A DNA stretch of 20,611 nt from Lachnospiraceae bacterium (GCA_016282215.1 JAEEKC010000011.1:1-20611); one strand, 5' to 3'. Positions 1 to 8,027 are shown, counted from the first letter of the stretch. Numbers and translations are program-made. Notes: generated by a model from the letters alone, not told the origin.

Positions 1-533
1 AGATGAAAAAGAAATACTGGGATGCCAGGCATAACTGCAGTGCCTACATTCTGCCAGCAGCGGGGGGGCAGACGCCGGTCCTGCATTCTTCCGATGACGG
101 GGAACCGTCCGGCACAGCCGGAAAACCCATGCTTTCCGTTTTGGAAGGAAGGCAGCTTTCCGGGGTGGCGGTTGTGGTGACCAGATACTTCGGCGGGGTA
201 CTGCTCGGAACCGGCGGTCTCGTCAGGGCCTATCAGGATGCGGTAACAGAGGGGATCGGTCAGGCGCAGCTTCTGGAAGAAAAAAAGATGAACCGGGTTC
301 GTCTTGAAACTGATTATACCTTGTGGGGGAAAGTGCAAAGCTACGCGGCTGTGAAGGAAAGCGTTATTCAGGAAGATGTGGGATATGGCGAAAAAGTAAG
401 CGCATGCTTACTGGTTGAAGAGGGGGAAACGGACCGCATAATAAAAGAAATCGTGGAGCTGACAGGTGGGAAGGTTCATCCCGAGGTAGGCGAATGTATT
501 CCCTGGAGAATTCCTGTCATAGATAATTCCTGA
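1..533 (+). CDS. YigZ/IMPACT family protein (5' truncated by window edge)
   Basis: The visible part encodes about 176 residues ending at a TGA at 531-533. The IMPACT/YigZ N-terminal domain is recognisable from the HNCSAYI segment, the DDGEPSGTAGKPML motif and VVTRYFGGVLLGTGGLVRAY, followed by a C-terminal DUF1949-like ferredoxin-fold half. Family members are usually a little over 200 residues and begin some 30-40 residues before the first visible ATG. I therefore read this as an open frame entering from the left, not as a gene starting at position 3. The family is linked to translation-related regulation (IMPACT/YIH1 in eukaryotes), but the bacterial role is not settled. Its stop codon overlaps the outer arm of the palindromic element at 532-643. 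Identity of the family is secure; exact function is not. Confidence 0.9.
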   Translation, partial: MKKKYWDARHNCSAYILPAAGGQTPVLHSSDDGEPSGTAGKPMLSVLEGRQLSGVAVVVTRYFGGVLLGTGGLVRAYQDAVTEGIGQAQLLEEKKMNRVRLETDYTLWGKVQSYAAVKESVIQEDVGYGEKVSACLLVEEGETDRIIKEIVELTGGKVHPEVGECIPWRIPVIDNS

Positions 534-643
534 TTTCAAAGGTGTCAATGGGGACGGTTCTCTCTGACACCATTGAAACGTGGTGTCACAGAGAACCGTC
601 CCCACTTGACGCCGAACCGTCCCCATTGACACCCATTGAAATC
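532..643. repeat. Palindromic REP-like intergenic element with three GGGGACGGTT cores
   Basis: The outer arms 532-559 and 615-643 are complementary: GATTTCAA/TTGAAATC, then a small mismatch, then a perfect 19-bp arm pair from 541-559 to 615-633. Inside, 541-571 and 582-613 form a second, partly overlapping inverted pair. Each carries the core GGGGACGGTTCTCT bounded by GGTGTCA and TGACACC-like ends. The third core (615-633) is a shortened copy. No T-run follows, so it does not look like a plain terminator. From memory, GGGGACGGTTCT/TGACACC repeats are scattered in many Firmicutes genomes and often accompany REP-associated tyrosine transposases. No transposase gene lies in this window. Confidence 0.75.
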
Positions 644-651
644 GATTTTCC

Positions 652-679
652 TTGCAATTTGAAAAGTTTGTGATACACT
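652..679 (+). promoter_or_regulatory. Predicted typA promoter, extended -10
   Basis: TTGCAA at 652-657 and TACACT at 674-679 are separated by 16 bases. A TG at 671-672 gives an extended -10. The predicted start would be near 686, leaving a leader of about 85 nt before the typA ATG at 772. It is the best promoter-like match in the gap, but it has not been scored computationally. Confidence 0.5.
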
Positions 680-684
680 GTGAT

Positions 685-714
685 GTGGTGCCTTGAATCC
701 GGCACCACGTTTTT
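685..714 (+). promoter_or_regulatory. Stem-loop with T-run at the 5' end of the typA leader
   Basis: GTGGTGCC (685-692) pairs perfectly with GGCACCAC (701-708) around an 8-nt loop and is followed by GTTTTT. It resembles an intrinsic terminator. With the predicted start near 686 it would lie at the extreme 5' end of the mRNA, where it could act as a 5' stabilising hairpin. If transcription starts further upstream it could instead be a terminator or attenuator ahead of typA. Confidence 0.55.
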
Positions 715-771
715 GCGTACAGAAACAGGGAGTATGGTATTTTTAACCCCATAATAGATAGAGGAGATACA

Positions 772-2604
772 ATGAAGCAGAAAAGAGAAGACATCAGAAA
801 TGTAGCGATCATCGCCCATGTCGATCACGGCAAGACAACGCTGGTGGATGAGCTTTTAAAGCAGAGCGGTGTATTTCGTGCGAATCAGGAAGTGGCAGAG
901 CGTGTCATGGATTCCAATGACATTGAGAGAGAACGCGGGATCACGATCCTTTCCAAGAATACTGCAGTTACCTATAAAAATACAAAGATCAATATCGTGG
1001 ACACTCCGGGGCATGCGGATTTCGGCGGCGAGGTGGAACGTGTCCTGAAGATGGTAAACGGCGTTGTACTGGTGGTGGATGCCTTTGAAGGTGTTATGCC
1101 GCAGACCAAGTTCGTGCTTCGCAAAGCACTGGAATTGAAACTTCCGCTGATCGCTTGTGTCAATAAGATCGACAGACCGGAAGCAAGACCGGAAGAAGTG
1201 GTGGATGAGATCTTAGAACTGCTCATCGATCTCGAAGCAGATGAAAGCCTTCTGGATTGTCCTTTTGTATTTGCTTCTGCAAAAACCGGTACGGCATCCC
1301 TGTCCGCAGATGAAGAAGGCACGGATATGCAGCCGCTCTTTGAGACGATCCTGAATTATATCCCGGCGCCGGAAGGCGATCCGGATGCCGGAACCCAGGT
1401 ACTGATCAGTACCATTGATTATAATGAATATGTAGGCCGTATCGGTGTCGGCAAAGTCGATAACGGGACCATAGCGGTCAATCAGGAAGTGGTGATCGTG
1501 AACCACCATGAACCGGATAAACAGAAGAAAGTAAAAGTTTCCAAACTGTATGAGTTTGACGGTCTTTCCAAGGTGGAAGTGAAAGAAGCGGGCATCGGTT
1601 CCATCGTTGCCATTTCCGGAATCGCAGACATCCATATCGGCGATACGCTCTGCAGCGTGGACAATCCTGCGCCGATACCGTTTCAGAAGATTTCGGAACC
1701 GACGATCGCCATGCATTTTATCGTCAATGACTCTCCGCTGGCAGGTCAGGAAGGAAAATATGTCACCAGCAGACATCTGCGTGACCGCCTGTTCCGCGAA
1801 CTGAATACGGATGTATCCCTGCGCGTGGAAGAAACCGATACGACAGAAGCATTCAAGGTATCCGGAAGGGGAGAACTGCATCTGTCTGTTCTGATCGAGA
1901 ATATGCGCCGTGAAGGCTATGAGTTTGCAGTTTCCAAAGCAGAGGTGCTGTACCACACCGATGAGAACGGACATAAGACAGAGCCCATGGAGATCGCCTA
2001 TGTGGACGTGCCGGAAGAATTTTCCGGTACTGTCATTCAGAAGCTGTCTACCAGAAAAGGCGAGCTGCTTTCCATGAAACCCGCAGCCGGCGGCTATACG
2101 AGGCTCGAGTTTTCCATTCCGTCCCGCGGACTGATCGGATATCGCGGCGAGTTCATGACGGATACCAAGGGAAACGGTATCATGAATACCAGTTTTGACG
2201 GCTATGGTCCTTACAAAGGTGACCTTGCTTACCGTGCAAAAGGTTCCCTGATCGCTTTTGAGGATGGAGAGACCATTACTTACGGATTGTATAATGCACA
2301 GGAACGCGGCACTCTGTTCGTAGGTCCGGGCGTCAAAGTTTACAGCGGTATGGTCATCGGTGAGACGGGAAGGACAGAAGATATCGAACTGAATGTCTGC
2401 AAGAAAAAACAGCTGACCAACACCCGTGCGTCAGGTTCGGATGAAGCTCTTCGCCTGTCACCTCCGAGGATCCTGTCTTTGGAGCAGGCACTGGACTTTA
2501 TCGATACGGATGAGCTTTTGGAAGTGACGCCGGAGAACCTGAGGATCCGTAAGAAGATTCTGGATCCGACGCTGAGGAAGAGAGCAGGGTTCAAGAAGAA
2601 CTGA
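772..2604 (+). CDS. typA: Translational GTPase TypA/BipA
   Basis: A 610-residue ribosome-associated GTPase of the EF-G/LepA superfamily, involved in 50S assembly and stress or cold adaptation. The G domain is complete: AHVDHGKT (residues 15-22), switch region RGITI (55-59), DTPGH (77-81) and NKID (131-134). EF-G-like domains II, III and V follow, then the BipA-specific C-terminal region containing the SRGLIGYRGEF and TRASGSDEALRLSPPR segments. Length matches the family norm of about 605-615 residues. The ATG at 772 is supported by GAGGAG a few bases upstream and by the usual start of the family just before the P-loop. It has a predicted promoter and a 5' hairpin in the preceding gap. The next gene begins 32 bases downstream in the same direction and may be co-transcribed. 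Confidence 0.97.
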   Translation: MKQKREDIRNVAIIAHVDHGKTTLVDELLKQSGVFRANQEVAERVMDSNDIERERGITILSKNTAVTYKNTKINIVDTPGHADFGGEVERVLKMVNGVVLVVDAFEGVMPQTKFVLRKALELKLPLIACVNKIDRPEARPEEVVDEILELLIDLEADESLLDCPFVFASAKTGTASLSADEEGTDMQPLFETILNYIPAPEGDPDAGTQVLISTIDYNEYVGRIGVGKVDNGTIAVNQEVVIVNHHEPDKQKKVKVSKLYEFDGLSKVEVKEAGIGSIVAISGIADIHIGDTLCSVDNPAPIPFQKISEPTIAMHFIVNDSPLAGQEGKYVTSRHLRDRLFRELNTDVSLRVEETDTTEAFKVSGRGELHLSVLIENMRREGYEFAVSKAEVLYHTDENGHKTEPMEIAYVDVPEEFSGTVIQKLSTRKGELLSMKPAAGGYTRLEFSIPSRGLIGYRGEFMTDTKGNGIMNTSFDGYGPYKGDLAYRAKGSLIAFEDGETITYGLYNAQERGTLFVGPGVKVYSGMVIGETGRTEDIELNVCKKKQLTNTRASGSDEALRLSPPRILSLEQALDFIDTDELLEVTPENLRIRKKILDPTLRKRAGFKKN

Positions 2605-2636
2605 TATAATATAAACCCTCAGAGCTTATAATCTAT

Positions 2637-3926
2637 ATGACAGAACAAATGAAACGACAATATAAGACTCTTGGAATCTCCGAGGAGGTTCTTTCTTTCG
2701 GGGAGGAGGTCCTTGCGGATCTGCGCCCTCGTTTTGATGCCATCGATGAAATCGCTGAGTATAATCAGCTCAAGGTCATCGCAGCGATGCAGAAGGCGAA
2801 GGTGAGCGAAGCCTGCCTGCTCGGAACCACCGGCTATGGCTACGGCGATATCGGAAGGGAGACCTTGGAGAGTGTCTATGCGGAGATCTTCAAGGCAGAA
2901 GATGCCCTGGTGCGTCCGCAGATCACCTGCGGGACCCATGCGCTGGCGCTTGCGCTGATGAGCAATCTGCGTCCCGGGGACGAACTGCTCAGCCCGGTGG
3001 GAAAACCTTACGATACTTTGGAAGAGGTTATCGGGATCCGCCCGTCGAGAGGTTCCCTGGCCGAATACGGGATCACATACCGTCAGGTGGATCTGCTGCC
3101 GGACGGCTCTTTTGATCTCGAAGGGATCAAGGCGGCGATCCGGCCGCAGACAAAGCTGGTAACGATCCAGCGTTCCAAGGGTTATGCCACCAGAAGGACA
3201 TGATCGGTGGAGAGTATTGGCGAGCTCATCGCTTTTATCAAAGGGATCCGCAGTGATATCATCTGCATGGTTGACAACTGCTTCGGAGAATTCGTGCAAA
3301 GGATAGAGCCCACGGAGGTGGGAGCGGATCTGGTTGTCGGATCACTCATAAAAAATCCCGGCGGCGGTCTGGCGCCCATTGGTGGATATCTTGCCGGAAC
3401 AAAAGAATGCATCGAAAATGCAGCATACAGACTGACTTCCCCCGGTCTCGGAAAAGAAGTGGGCGCATCGCTTGGCGCATTGCCTTCGCTGTATCAGGGG
3501 CTGTTCCTGGCGCCGACTGTGACAGCTGCAGCTTTGAAGGGCGCGATCTTTGCGGCAAATCTGTATGAGAAACTCGGGTTTGAGGTAAGGCCGAATGCAG
3601 TGGAAGATCGTTTTGACATCATTCAGGCCATCGTGCTTCGTAAACCGGAAGCGCTGATCGCTTTCTGCAAGGGCATTCAGGCGGCTGCGCCGGTGGACGG
3701 TTTTGTGACCCCCGAGCCCTGGGATAGGCCGGGGGATGATGCGCAGGTGATCATGGCGGCCGGCGCTTTTGTATCCGGGTCGTCCATTGAGCTTTCCGCA
3801 GATGGACCGATGAAGGAACCCTATGCCGTGTATTTCCAGGGCGGACTGACCTTCCCGCATGCGAAACTGGGTATGCTGAAAAGCCTCCAGGAGATGAAGG
3901 ATGCGGGGCTGGTGGAGATACCTTGA
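2637..3926 (+). pseudogene. Methionine gamma-lyase-like / aluminium resistance family PLP protein, interrupted by an in-frame TGA
   Basis: Two adjacent open stretches, 2637-3203 and 3207-3926, lie in the same frame and together make one protein of about 428 residues of the cystathionine beta-lyase/methionine gamma-lyase-like family (annotated 'aluminium resistance protein' in Firmicutes). The only interruption is TGA at 3201-3203. As I recall the family, the matching position after GY..R.. is usually hydrophobic, often leucine. The first part holds the cofactor-domain start (GTTGYGYGD, ITCGTHALALAL); the second holds the predicted PLP lysine in SLIKNPGGG (codon 3351-3353). Sequence upstream and downstream of the stop is otherwise intact, suggesting a recent nonsense change or a sequence error. 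Restart at GTG 3207 is conceivable because AGAAGGA lies at 3192-3198. The upstream ATG at 2637 has no clear ribosome binding site. Confidence 0.8.
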
Positions 3927-3940
3927 TGAATAAGATGAAC

Positions 3941-3994
3941 GCCCCTCATCCGGCGCTTCGCGCCACCTTCCCCCCAGGGGGAAGGCTTTGTTTT
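3941..3994 (+). repeat. CCCCTCATCC-type intergenic repeat with two hairpins, probable terminator
   Basis: The segment begins with GCCCCTCATCC. It contains GGCGC-TTC-GCGCC (3952-3964) and then CCTTCCCC pairing with GGGGAAGG (3966-3985), followed by CTTTGTTTT. Very similar 'CCCCTCATC ... CCTTCCCCC.AGGGGGAAGG' elements recur between genes in Lachnospiraceae and Ruminococcaceae genomes, as I recall. Here the second hairpin and T-rich tail could terminate the upstream gene. Confidence 0.6.
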
Positions 3995-4010
3995 ATATAG
4001 AAAATAATGA

Positions 4011-4098
4011 TTGTGATAAAACTATTTTTGTGATAAAGTAGTATAGATATGTTCATACATGGCAAAAGTGTTCCAAAATGCACTTTCGCAGGTATGAA
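4011..4098 (+). promoter_or_regulatory. iorA leader: duplicated TTGTGATAAA and a two-tier stem
   Basis: TTGTGATAAA occurs at 4011-4020 and again at 4028-4037, 17 bases apart. The second copy reads as an extended -10 (TGT then GATAAA), with TTGTGA of the first copy as a possible -35 at 15-base spacing. Downstream, TTCATAC (4052-4058) pairs with GTATGAA (4092-4098). Nested inside, AAAGTG (4065-4070) pairs with CACTTT (4081-4086). This leaves the ribosome binding site (about 4121) free. A regulatory leader is plausible; no known riboswitch class or T-box motif is visible. Confidence 0.4.
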
Positions 4099-4136
4099 AA
4101 ACGATATAGAAACAAGAAACAGGAGAGTACAACACT

Positions 4137-5912
4137 ATGAAGAAACTGATGCTGGGTAATCAGGCATTCGCTCGCGGGCTCTATGAAGCGGGCTGTCTTT
4201 TTGTTTCGAGTTATCCCGGTACGCCGAGTACCGAGGTGACGGAGGAAGCGGCAAAATATGATGAGATCTATTGTGAATGGGCGCCCAATGAGAAGGTGGC
4301 GATGGAAGCAGCATTTGGTGCATCCCTTGCCGGCAGGCGCTCTTTTTGCGGCATGAAGCATGTGGGTCTGAATGTTGCTGCAGATCCGCTTTATACCATG
4401 TCCTATACCGGCGTGAATGCGGGTATCGTGATCTGCGTGGCAGACGATGCCGGCATGCATTCTTCCCAGAATGAGCAGGATTCAAGGCATCATGCCATTG
4501 CATCCAAGGTACCGATGCTCGAGCCTGCCGATTCCGAAGAGGCCCGCACTTTTGCTGCATTGGCTTATGACCTTTCCGAAGAATACGATACGCCCATCAT
4601 CATCAAGATGTGCACCCGCGTCGCGCACAGTCAGTCGGTTGTGGAAACCGTGGAGAGAAAGGTTCCTGACAGAAAGGCGTATGAGAAAAATATTCCCAAG
4701 TATGTCATGATGCCCGGCAATGCGATCCGCCGTCATCCCTTCGTGGAAGAGCGGATGAAGAGAATGGCCGAGTGGGCTGAAAACTGCGAGATCAACCGTG
4801 TGGAAAAAGCTAACGGCAAGAGCCCTAATGGCAGAAGAGTCGGCATCATCACGTCATCCACCTCTTATCAGTATGTGAAAGAAGTATTCGGAAATTCCGT
4901 TTCCGTTCTGAAACTGGGCATGGTAAATCCCCTGCCGGAAAAACTCATTAAGGATTTTGCAAATGACAACGATGTGCTCATCGTTGTGGAAGAGCTCGAT
5001 CCCATCATTGAAAATCACTGCAAGAGCCTTGGCCTTTCCGTTCATGGAAAAGACCTGCTCCCCATGTGCGGTGAGTTTTCCCAAAACCTTTTGAGAAAAT
5101 GCATCGGAAGTCTTGTTTGGGGGAAAGAGCATACAGCTGACCGGGTGCTTTCCGTGGAAGATCAGATCCCCGGAAGACCGCCTGTTATGTGTGCAGGCTG
5201 TCCGCACAGAGGCCTGTTCTATACACTCAGCAAGAATAAATGCACGGTACTCGGTGATATCGGCTGCTATACATTAGGGGCCGTGGCGCCGCTGTCCGCT
5301 ATCGATACCACCCTTTGCATGGGCGCTTCTGTCAGCGCAATCCATGGCTTTAACAAGGCAAGTGAAGGTGAAAATGAAGGAAAGACCGTAGCTGTCATCG
5401 GTGATTCCACCTTTATGCATTCCGGTATGACAGGACTTGCGAACATCGCATACAACCAGTCGAATTCCACCGTGATCATTTTGGATAACTCTATCACCGG
5501 TATGACGGGACATCAGCAGAACCCGACCACCGGTTATAACATCAAAGGTGACCCGGCAGGGAAGATCGACCTTGAAGCGCTTTGCAGGTCCATGGGATTT
5601 GAAAGAGTCCGCGTGGTAGATCCGTATGATCTGAAGGCAGCAGATACAGCCGTAAAGGAAGAACTTGCGGCAGAAGAGCCATCAGTGATCATTTCCAGAA
5701 GGCCCTGCGCACTGCTGAAATATGTGAAGCATAATCCGCCGGTATGTGTGAATACGGAAAAATGTATCGGTTGTAAATCCTGTATGAAGATCGGATGCCC
5801 GGCTATTTCCATGAAGGACGGCAAGGCGCATATCGATGAAACCCTTTGCGTAGGATGCGGAGTCTGCGAGCAGCTTTGTCCCGTCGGGGCGTTTGAGCAT
5901 ACCGGAGAGTGA
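4137..5912 (+). CDS. iorA: Indolepyruvate ferredoxin oxidoreductase, alpha subunit
   Basis: A 591-residue thiamine diphosphate and iron-sulfur subunit. With IorB it oxidatively decarboxylates indolepyruvate and other aryl-pyruvates to aryl-acetyl-CoA and CO2, reducing ferredoxin; the reaction is reversible. The N-terminal pyrimidine-binding domain carries SYPGTPSTEV. The TPP-binding domain carries GDIGCYTLG and GDSTFMHSGMTG with LDNSITGMTGHQQNP. The C-terminus holds two 4Fe-4S clusters: C543, C546, C549, C554 (the second spacing of the first cluster is the CxxCxxCxxxxCP form) and C571, C574, C577, C581. Length is typical. AGGAGAG lies about 9 bases before the ATG at 4137. iorB follows in the same direction but after an unusually long 159-base gap filled with repeats. 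Confidence 0.96.
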   Translation: MKKLMLGNQAFARGLYEAGCLFVSSYPGTPSTEVTEEAAKYDEIYCEWAPNEKVAMEAAFGASLAGRRSFCGMKHVGLNVAADPLYTMSYTGVNAGIVICVADDAGMHSSQNEQDSRHHAIASKVPMLEPADSEEARTFAALAYDLSEEYDTPIIIKMCTRVAHSQSVVETVERKVPDRKAYEKNIPKYVMMPGNAIRRHPFVEERMKRMAEWAENCEINRVEKANGKSPNGRRVGIITSSTSYQYVKEVFGNSVSVLKLGMVNPLPEKLIKDFANDNDVLIVVEELDPIIENHCKSLGLSVHGKDLLPMCGEFSQNLLRKCIGSLVWGKEHTADRVLSVEDQIPGRPPVMCAGCPHRGLFYTLSKNKCTVLGDIGCYTLGAVAPLSAIDTTLCMGASVSAIHGFNKASEGENEGKTVAVIGDSTFMHSGMTGLANIAYNQSNSTVIILDNSITGMTGHQQNPTTGYNIKGDPAGKIDLEALCRSMGFERVRVVDPYDLKAADTAVKEELAAEEPSVIISRRPCALLKYVKHNPPVCVNTEKCIGCKSCMKIGCPAISMKDGKAHIDETLCVGCGVCEQLCPVGAFEHTGE

Positions 5913-5966
5913 GACGCAGAATTTGAGGACCGTTCCGGAGGATAGATGATTTCTTTTAGCGGAAAA

Positions 5967-6035
5967 TCCGGTATGGAAATACGGAGCGAAAGACCAGTAA
6001 TCCATTACTGGAAAGTCCGGTATGGAAATACGGAG
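5967..6035 (+). repeat. Tandem 20-bp direct repeat between iorA and iorB, flanking a palindrome
   Basis: TCCGGTATGGAAATACGGAG occurs at 5967-5986 and identically at 6016-6035, a 49-base period. Each copy folds as CCG-(bulged G)-TAT, loop GGAA, ATA-CGG. Between them CCAGTAAT (5994-6001) and ATTACTGG (6004-6011) form a near-perfect palindrome. The second copy continues into ACTGATAATTGA (6043-6054) and the iorB ribosome binding site, matching the wider element family at 9945 and 14579. Confidence 0.8.
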
Positions 6036-6071
6036 TCGGAATACTGATAATTGATTTAGAGAGGAAGAGAA

Positions 6072-6647
6072 ATGTCGGAAACAAAAAATGTAATGATCGT
6101 CGGCGTGGGCGGACAGGGTTCCCTGCTGGCAAGTAAACTGTTAGGGCGTCTTTTACTGGATGCCGGATATGATGTTAAGGTATCTGAAGTGCACGGCATG
6201 TCGCAGAGAGGCGGCAGTGTCGTAACTTATGTCAGATATGGGGATAAGGTGTATTCCCCGCTTGTAGACGAGGGAGAGGCTGATTATATCATCTCCTTTG
6301 AACTTCTTGAGGCTGCAAGATGGCTGCCTTACCTGAAAAAGGACGGTCAGATCGTGACGAACATTCAGCAGATCGATCCCATGCCCGTGATCACCGGTGC
6401 GATGGAATATCCGACGGATCTGGTGGAGAAAATGAAACAGACCGGAGCAAAAGTGGATGCCATCGACTGCCTTTCCTTAGCACAGCAGGCCGGATCCGCA
6501 AAGGCGGTCAATATCGTGCTGATGGGCAGACTGTCCCATTACTTTGACATGCCGGATGAGGCATGGCAGAAGGCGATGGAAGCGGTAGTACCCGCGAAGT
6601 TCTTAGAGATGAATAAAAAAGCGTTCGAGCTTGGTAAAAACGTCTGA
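6072..6647 (+). CDS. iorB: Indolepyruvate ferredoxin oxidoreductase, beta subunit
   Basis: A 191-residue gamma-domain (POR/KOR gamma-like) subunit that pairs with IorA. The N-terminal MIVGVGGQGSLLASKLLG nucleotide-binding-like loop and the SEVHGMSQRGGSVVTYVRYG segment are the standard signature of IorB and related oxidoreductase gamma subunits. The length is usual for stand-alone IorB. GAGGAAGAG sits just upstream of ATG 6072. It lies 159 bases after iorA. In many genomes the two genes nearly touch, so the repeat-filled gap here is odd and may allow separate control of subunit synthesis. The paaK-like gene follows after 78 bases when its TTG start is used. Confidence 0.95.
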   Translation: MSETKNVMIVGVGGQGSLLASKLLGRLLLDAGYDVKVSEVHGMSQRGGSVVTYVRYGDKVYSPLVDEGEADYIISFELLEAARWLPYLKKDGQIVTNIQQIDPMPVITGAMEYPTDLVEKMKQTGAKVDAIDCLSLAQQAGSAKAVNIVLMGRLSHYFDMPDEAWQKAMEAVVPAKFLEMNKKAFELGKNV

Positions 6648-6725
6648 AGCTGGGGAGTGTGTAATGTGACAGAAAGCTGTTTTGAGAAAAGCGAAACAGC
6701 CTGTTGTCAGACAAGGAGGCGGAAA

Positions 6726-8027
6726 TTGGAACGGTATTTTCAAAAGGAGATTGAATGTGCTTCTCGGGATGAGATCATAGCCATTCAGAACAAAAAACTG
6801 AAGGAGCAGGTACAGCATGTCTGGGACAACGTTCCTTACTATCGCAAGAAAATGGAAAAGAAGGGGGTAACCCCCGAGGATATTCAGACCATTGAGGATC
6901 TGCATAAACTTCCTTTTCTTTCCAAAAAGGATTTAAGGGATGCTTATCCTTATGGTCTGATGGGTGTTCCAAAGGATCAGGTTGTCAGGATCCATTCGAC
7001 TTCCGGTACCACCGGAATGCGCTTGGTTGCATTTTTCAGCCAGGGTGATATCGATCTGTGGGAAGACTGCTGCGCGAGAGCTATTGTAGCGGCAGGCGGC
7101 AGCAAAGATGATGTCTGCCAGGTATCTTATGGATTCGGATTGTTTACAGGAGGCGCAGGCCTCAATGGTGGCAGCCACAAGGTCGGCTGCATGACAGTGC
7201 CGATCTCTTCGGGTAATACGGAAAGACAGATCATGTTCATCCAGGATCTGCAGGCAAGCATTATCTGTTGTACGCCTTCTTATGCGGCTTACCTTGGTGA
7301 GAGCATGAAGGAGATGGGACTTGGCCCGGATGATATTCCACTGAAAGCCGGTATCTTCGGCGCTGAGGCCTGGAGCGAGGAGATGCGTCAGAGCATTCAG
7401 GAAACGCTTGGCATCAAGGCTTATGATATTTACGGTCTGACAGAGCTTTCCGGACCGGGCGTTGCTTTCGAGTGCAGCGCACAAAGCGGCATGCATATCA
7501 ATGAAGATCATTTTATTGCAGAGATCATCGATCCCGATACGGAAGAGGTTTTGCCCGAAGGAGCAACGGGAGAACTGGTATTTACGGCCATTGATAAAAA
7601 AGCGTTCCCTATGCTTCGCTACCGTACCAGGGATATCTGCAGACTGAGCAGGGAAAAGTGCTCCTGCGGACGGACCCATGTGAAGATGGCAAAACCCATG
7701 GGAAGATCCGACGATATGCTGATCATCCGCGGCGTCAATGTATTCCCGAGCCAGATCGAAACCGTGCTGCTTGAGCATGGATATCAGGCAAATTACCAGA
7801 TCATTGTCGGCCGTGTGAACAATACCGATACCCTGGATGTCCATGTGGAAATGACACCGGAAATGTTTACCGATGATATGACAGAAGTGACCAAACATCA
7901 GAACGATCTTGTGGCGGGCCTGAAGAACATGCTTGGCATCAAGGCAAAGGTAACGCTGGTGGCACCGAAGAGCATTACCAGAAGCGAGGGTAAGGCTGTC
8001 AGGGTGATCGATAACCGGAAGATATAG
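6726..8027 (+). CDS. paaK: Phenylacetate-CoA ligase-like (arylacetate-CoA ligase)
   Basis: An adenylate-forming enzyme joining arylacetates to CoA with ATP to AMP plus pyrophosphate. I chose TTG 6726: AAGGAGG lies at 6713-6719, six bases upstream, and the resulting N-terminus (MERYFQKEIECASRDE) and 433-residue length match PaaK enzymes. A longer GTG reading from 6657 would add 23 unmatched, cysteine-rich residues. Motifs with this numbering: phosphate loop STSGTTG (91-97), YGLTE (236-240), the RYRTRD segment (298-303) and the C-terminal GRSDDMLIIRGVNVFPSQIE that positions the mobile lid. In this cluster it probably acts on the product of IorAB, either activating arylacetates for reductive carboxylation or, in reverse, recovering energy from arylacetyl-CoA. 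Which aryl group is used cannot be read from sequence. Confidence 0.93.
   Translation: MERYFQKEIECASRDEIIAIQNKKLKEQVQHVWDNVPYYRKKMEKKGVTPEDIQTIEDLHKLPFLSKKDLRDAYPYGLMGVPKDQVVRIHSTSGTTGMRLVAFFSQGDIDLWEDCCARAIVAAGGSKDDVCQVSYGFGLFTGGAGLNGGSHKVGCMTVPISSGNTERQIMFIQDLQASIICCTPSYAAYLGESMKEMGLGPDDIPLKAGIFGAEAWSEEMRQSIQETLGIKAYDIYGLTELSGPGVAFECSAQSGMHINEDHFIAEIIDPDTEEVLPEGATGELVFTAIDKKAFPMLRYRTRDICRLSREKCSCGRTHVKMAKPMGRSDDMLIIRGVNVFPSQIETVLLEHGYQANYQIIVGRVNNTDTLDVHVEMTPEMFTDDMTEVTKHQNDLVAGLKNMLGIKAKVTLVAPKSITRSEGKAVRVIDNRKI

Noticed and set aside
1213..1974. Long minus-strand open frame inside typA
   Set aside because: It is antisense to a fully conserved gene, with no ribosome binding site or recognisable protein features.
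3201..3203. TGA as a selenocysteine codon
   Set aside because: The family usually has a hydrophobic residue at this position, not cysteine, and no clear selenocysteine insertion hairpin follows; nonsense mutation or error is simpler.
4049..4159. Short open frame in the iorA leader (36 codons) overlapping the iorA start
   Set aside because: No ribosome binding site, and it coincides with the structured leader; no sign of a regulatory codon run.
5967..6035. Two-unit repeat as a CRISPR remnant
   Set aside because: Only two 20-bp units, a spacer containing its own palindrome, similar elements elsewhere before start codons, and no cas genes.
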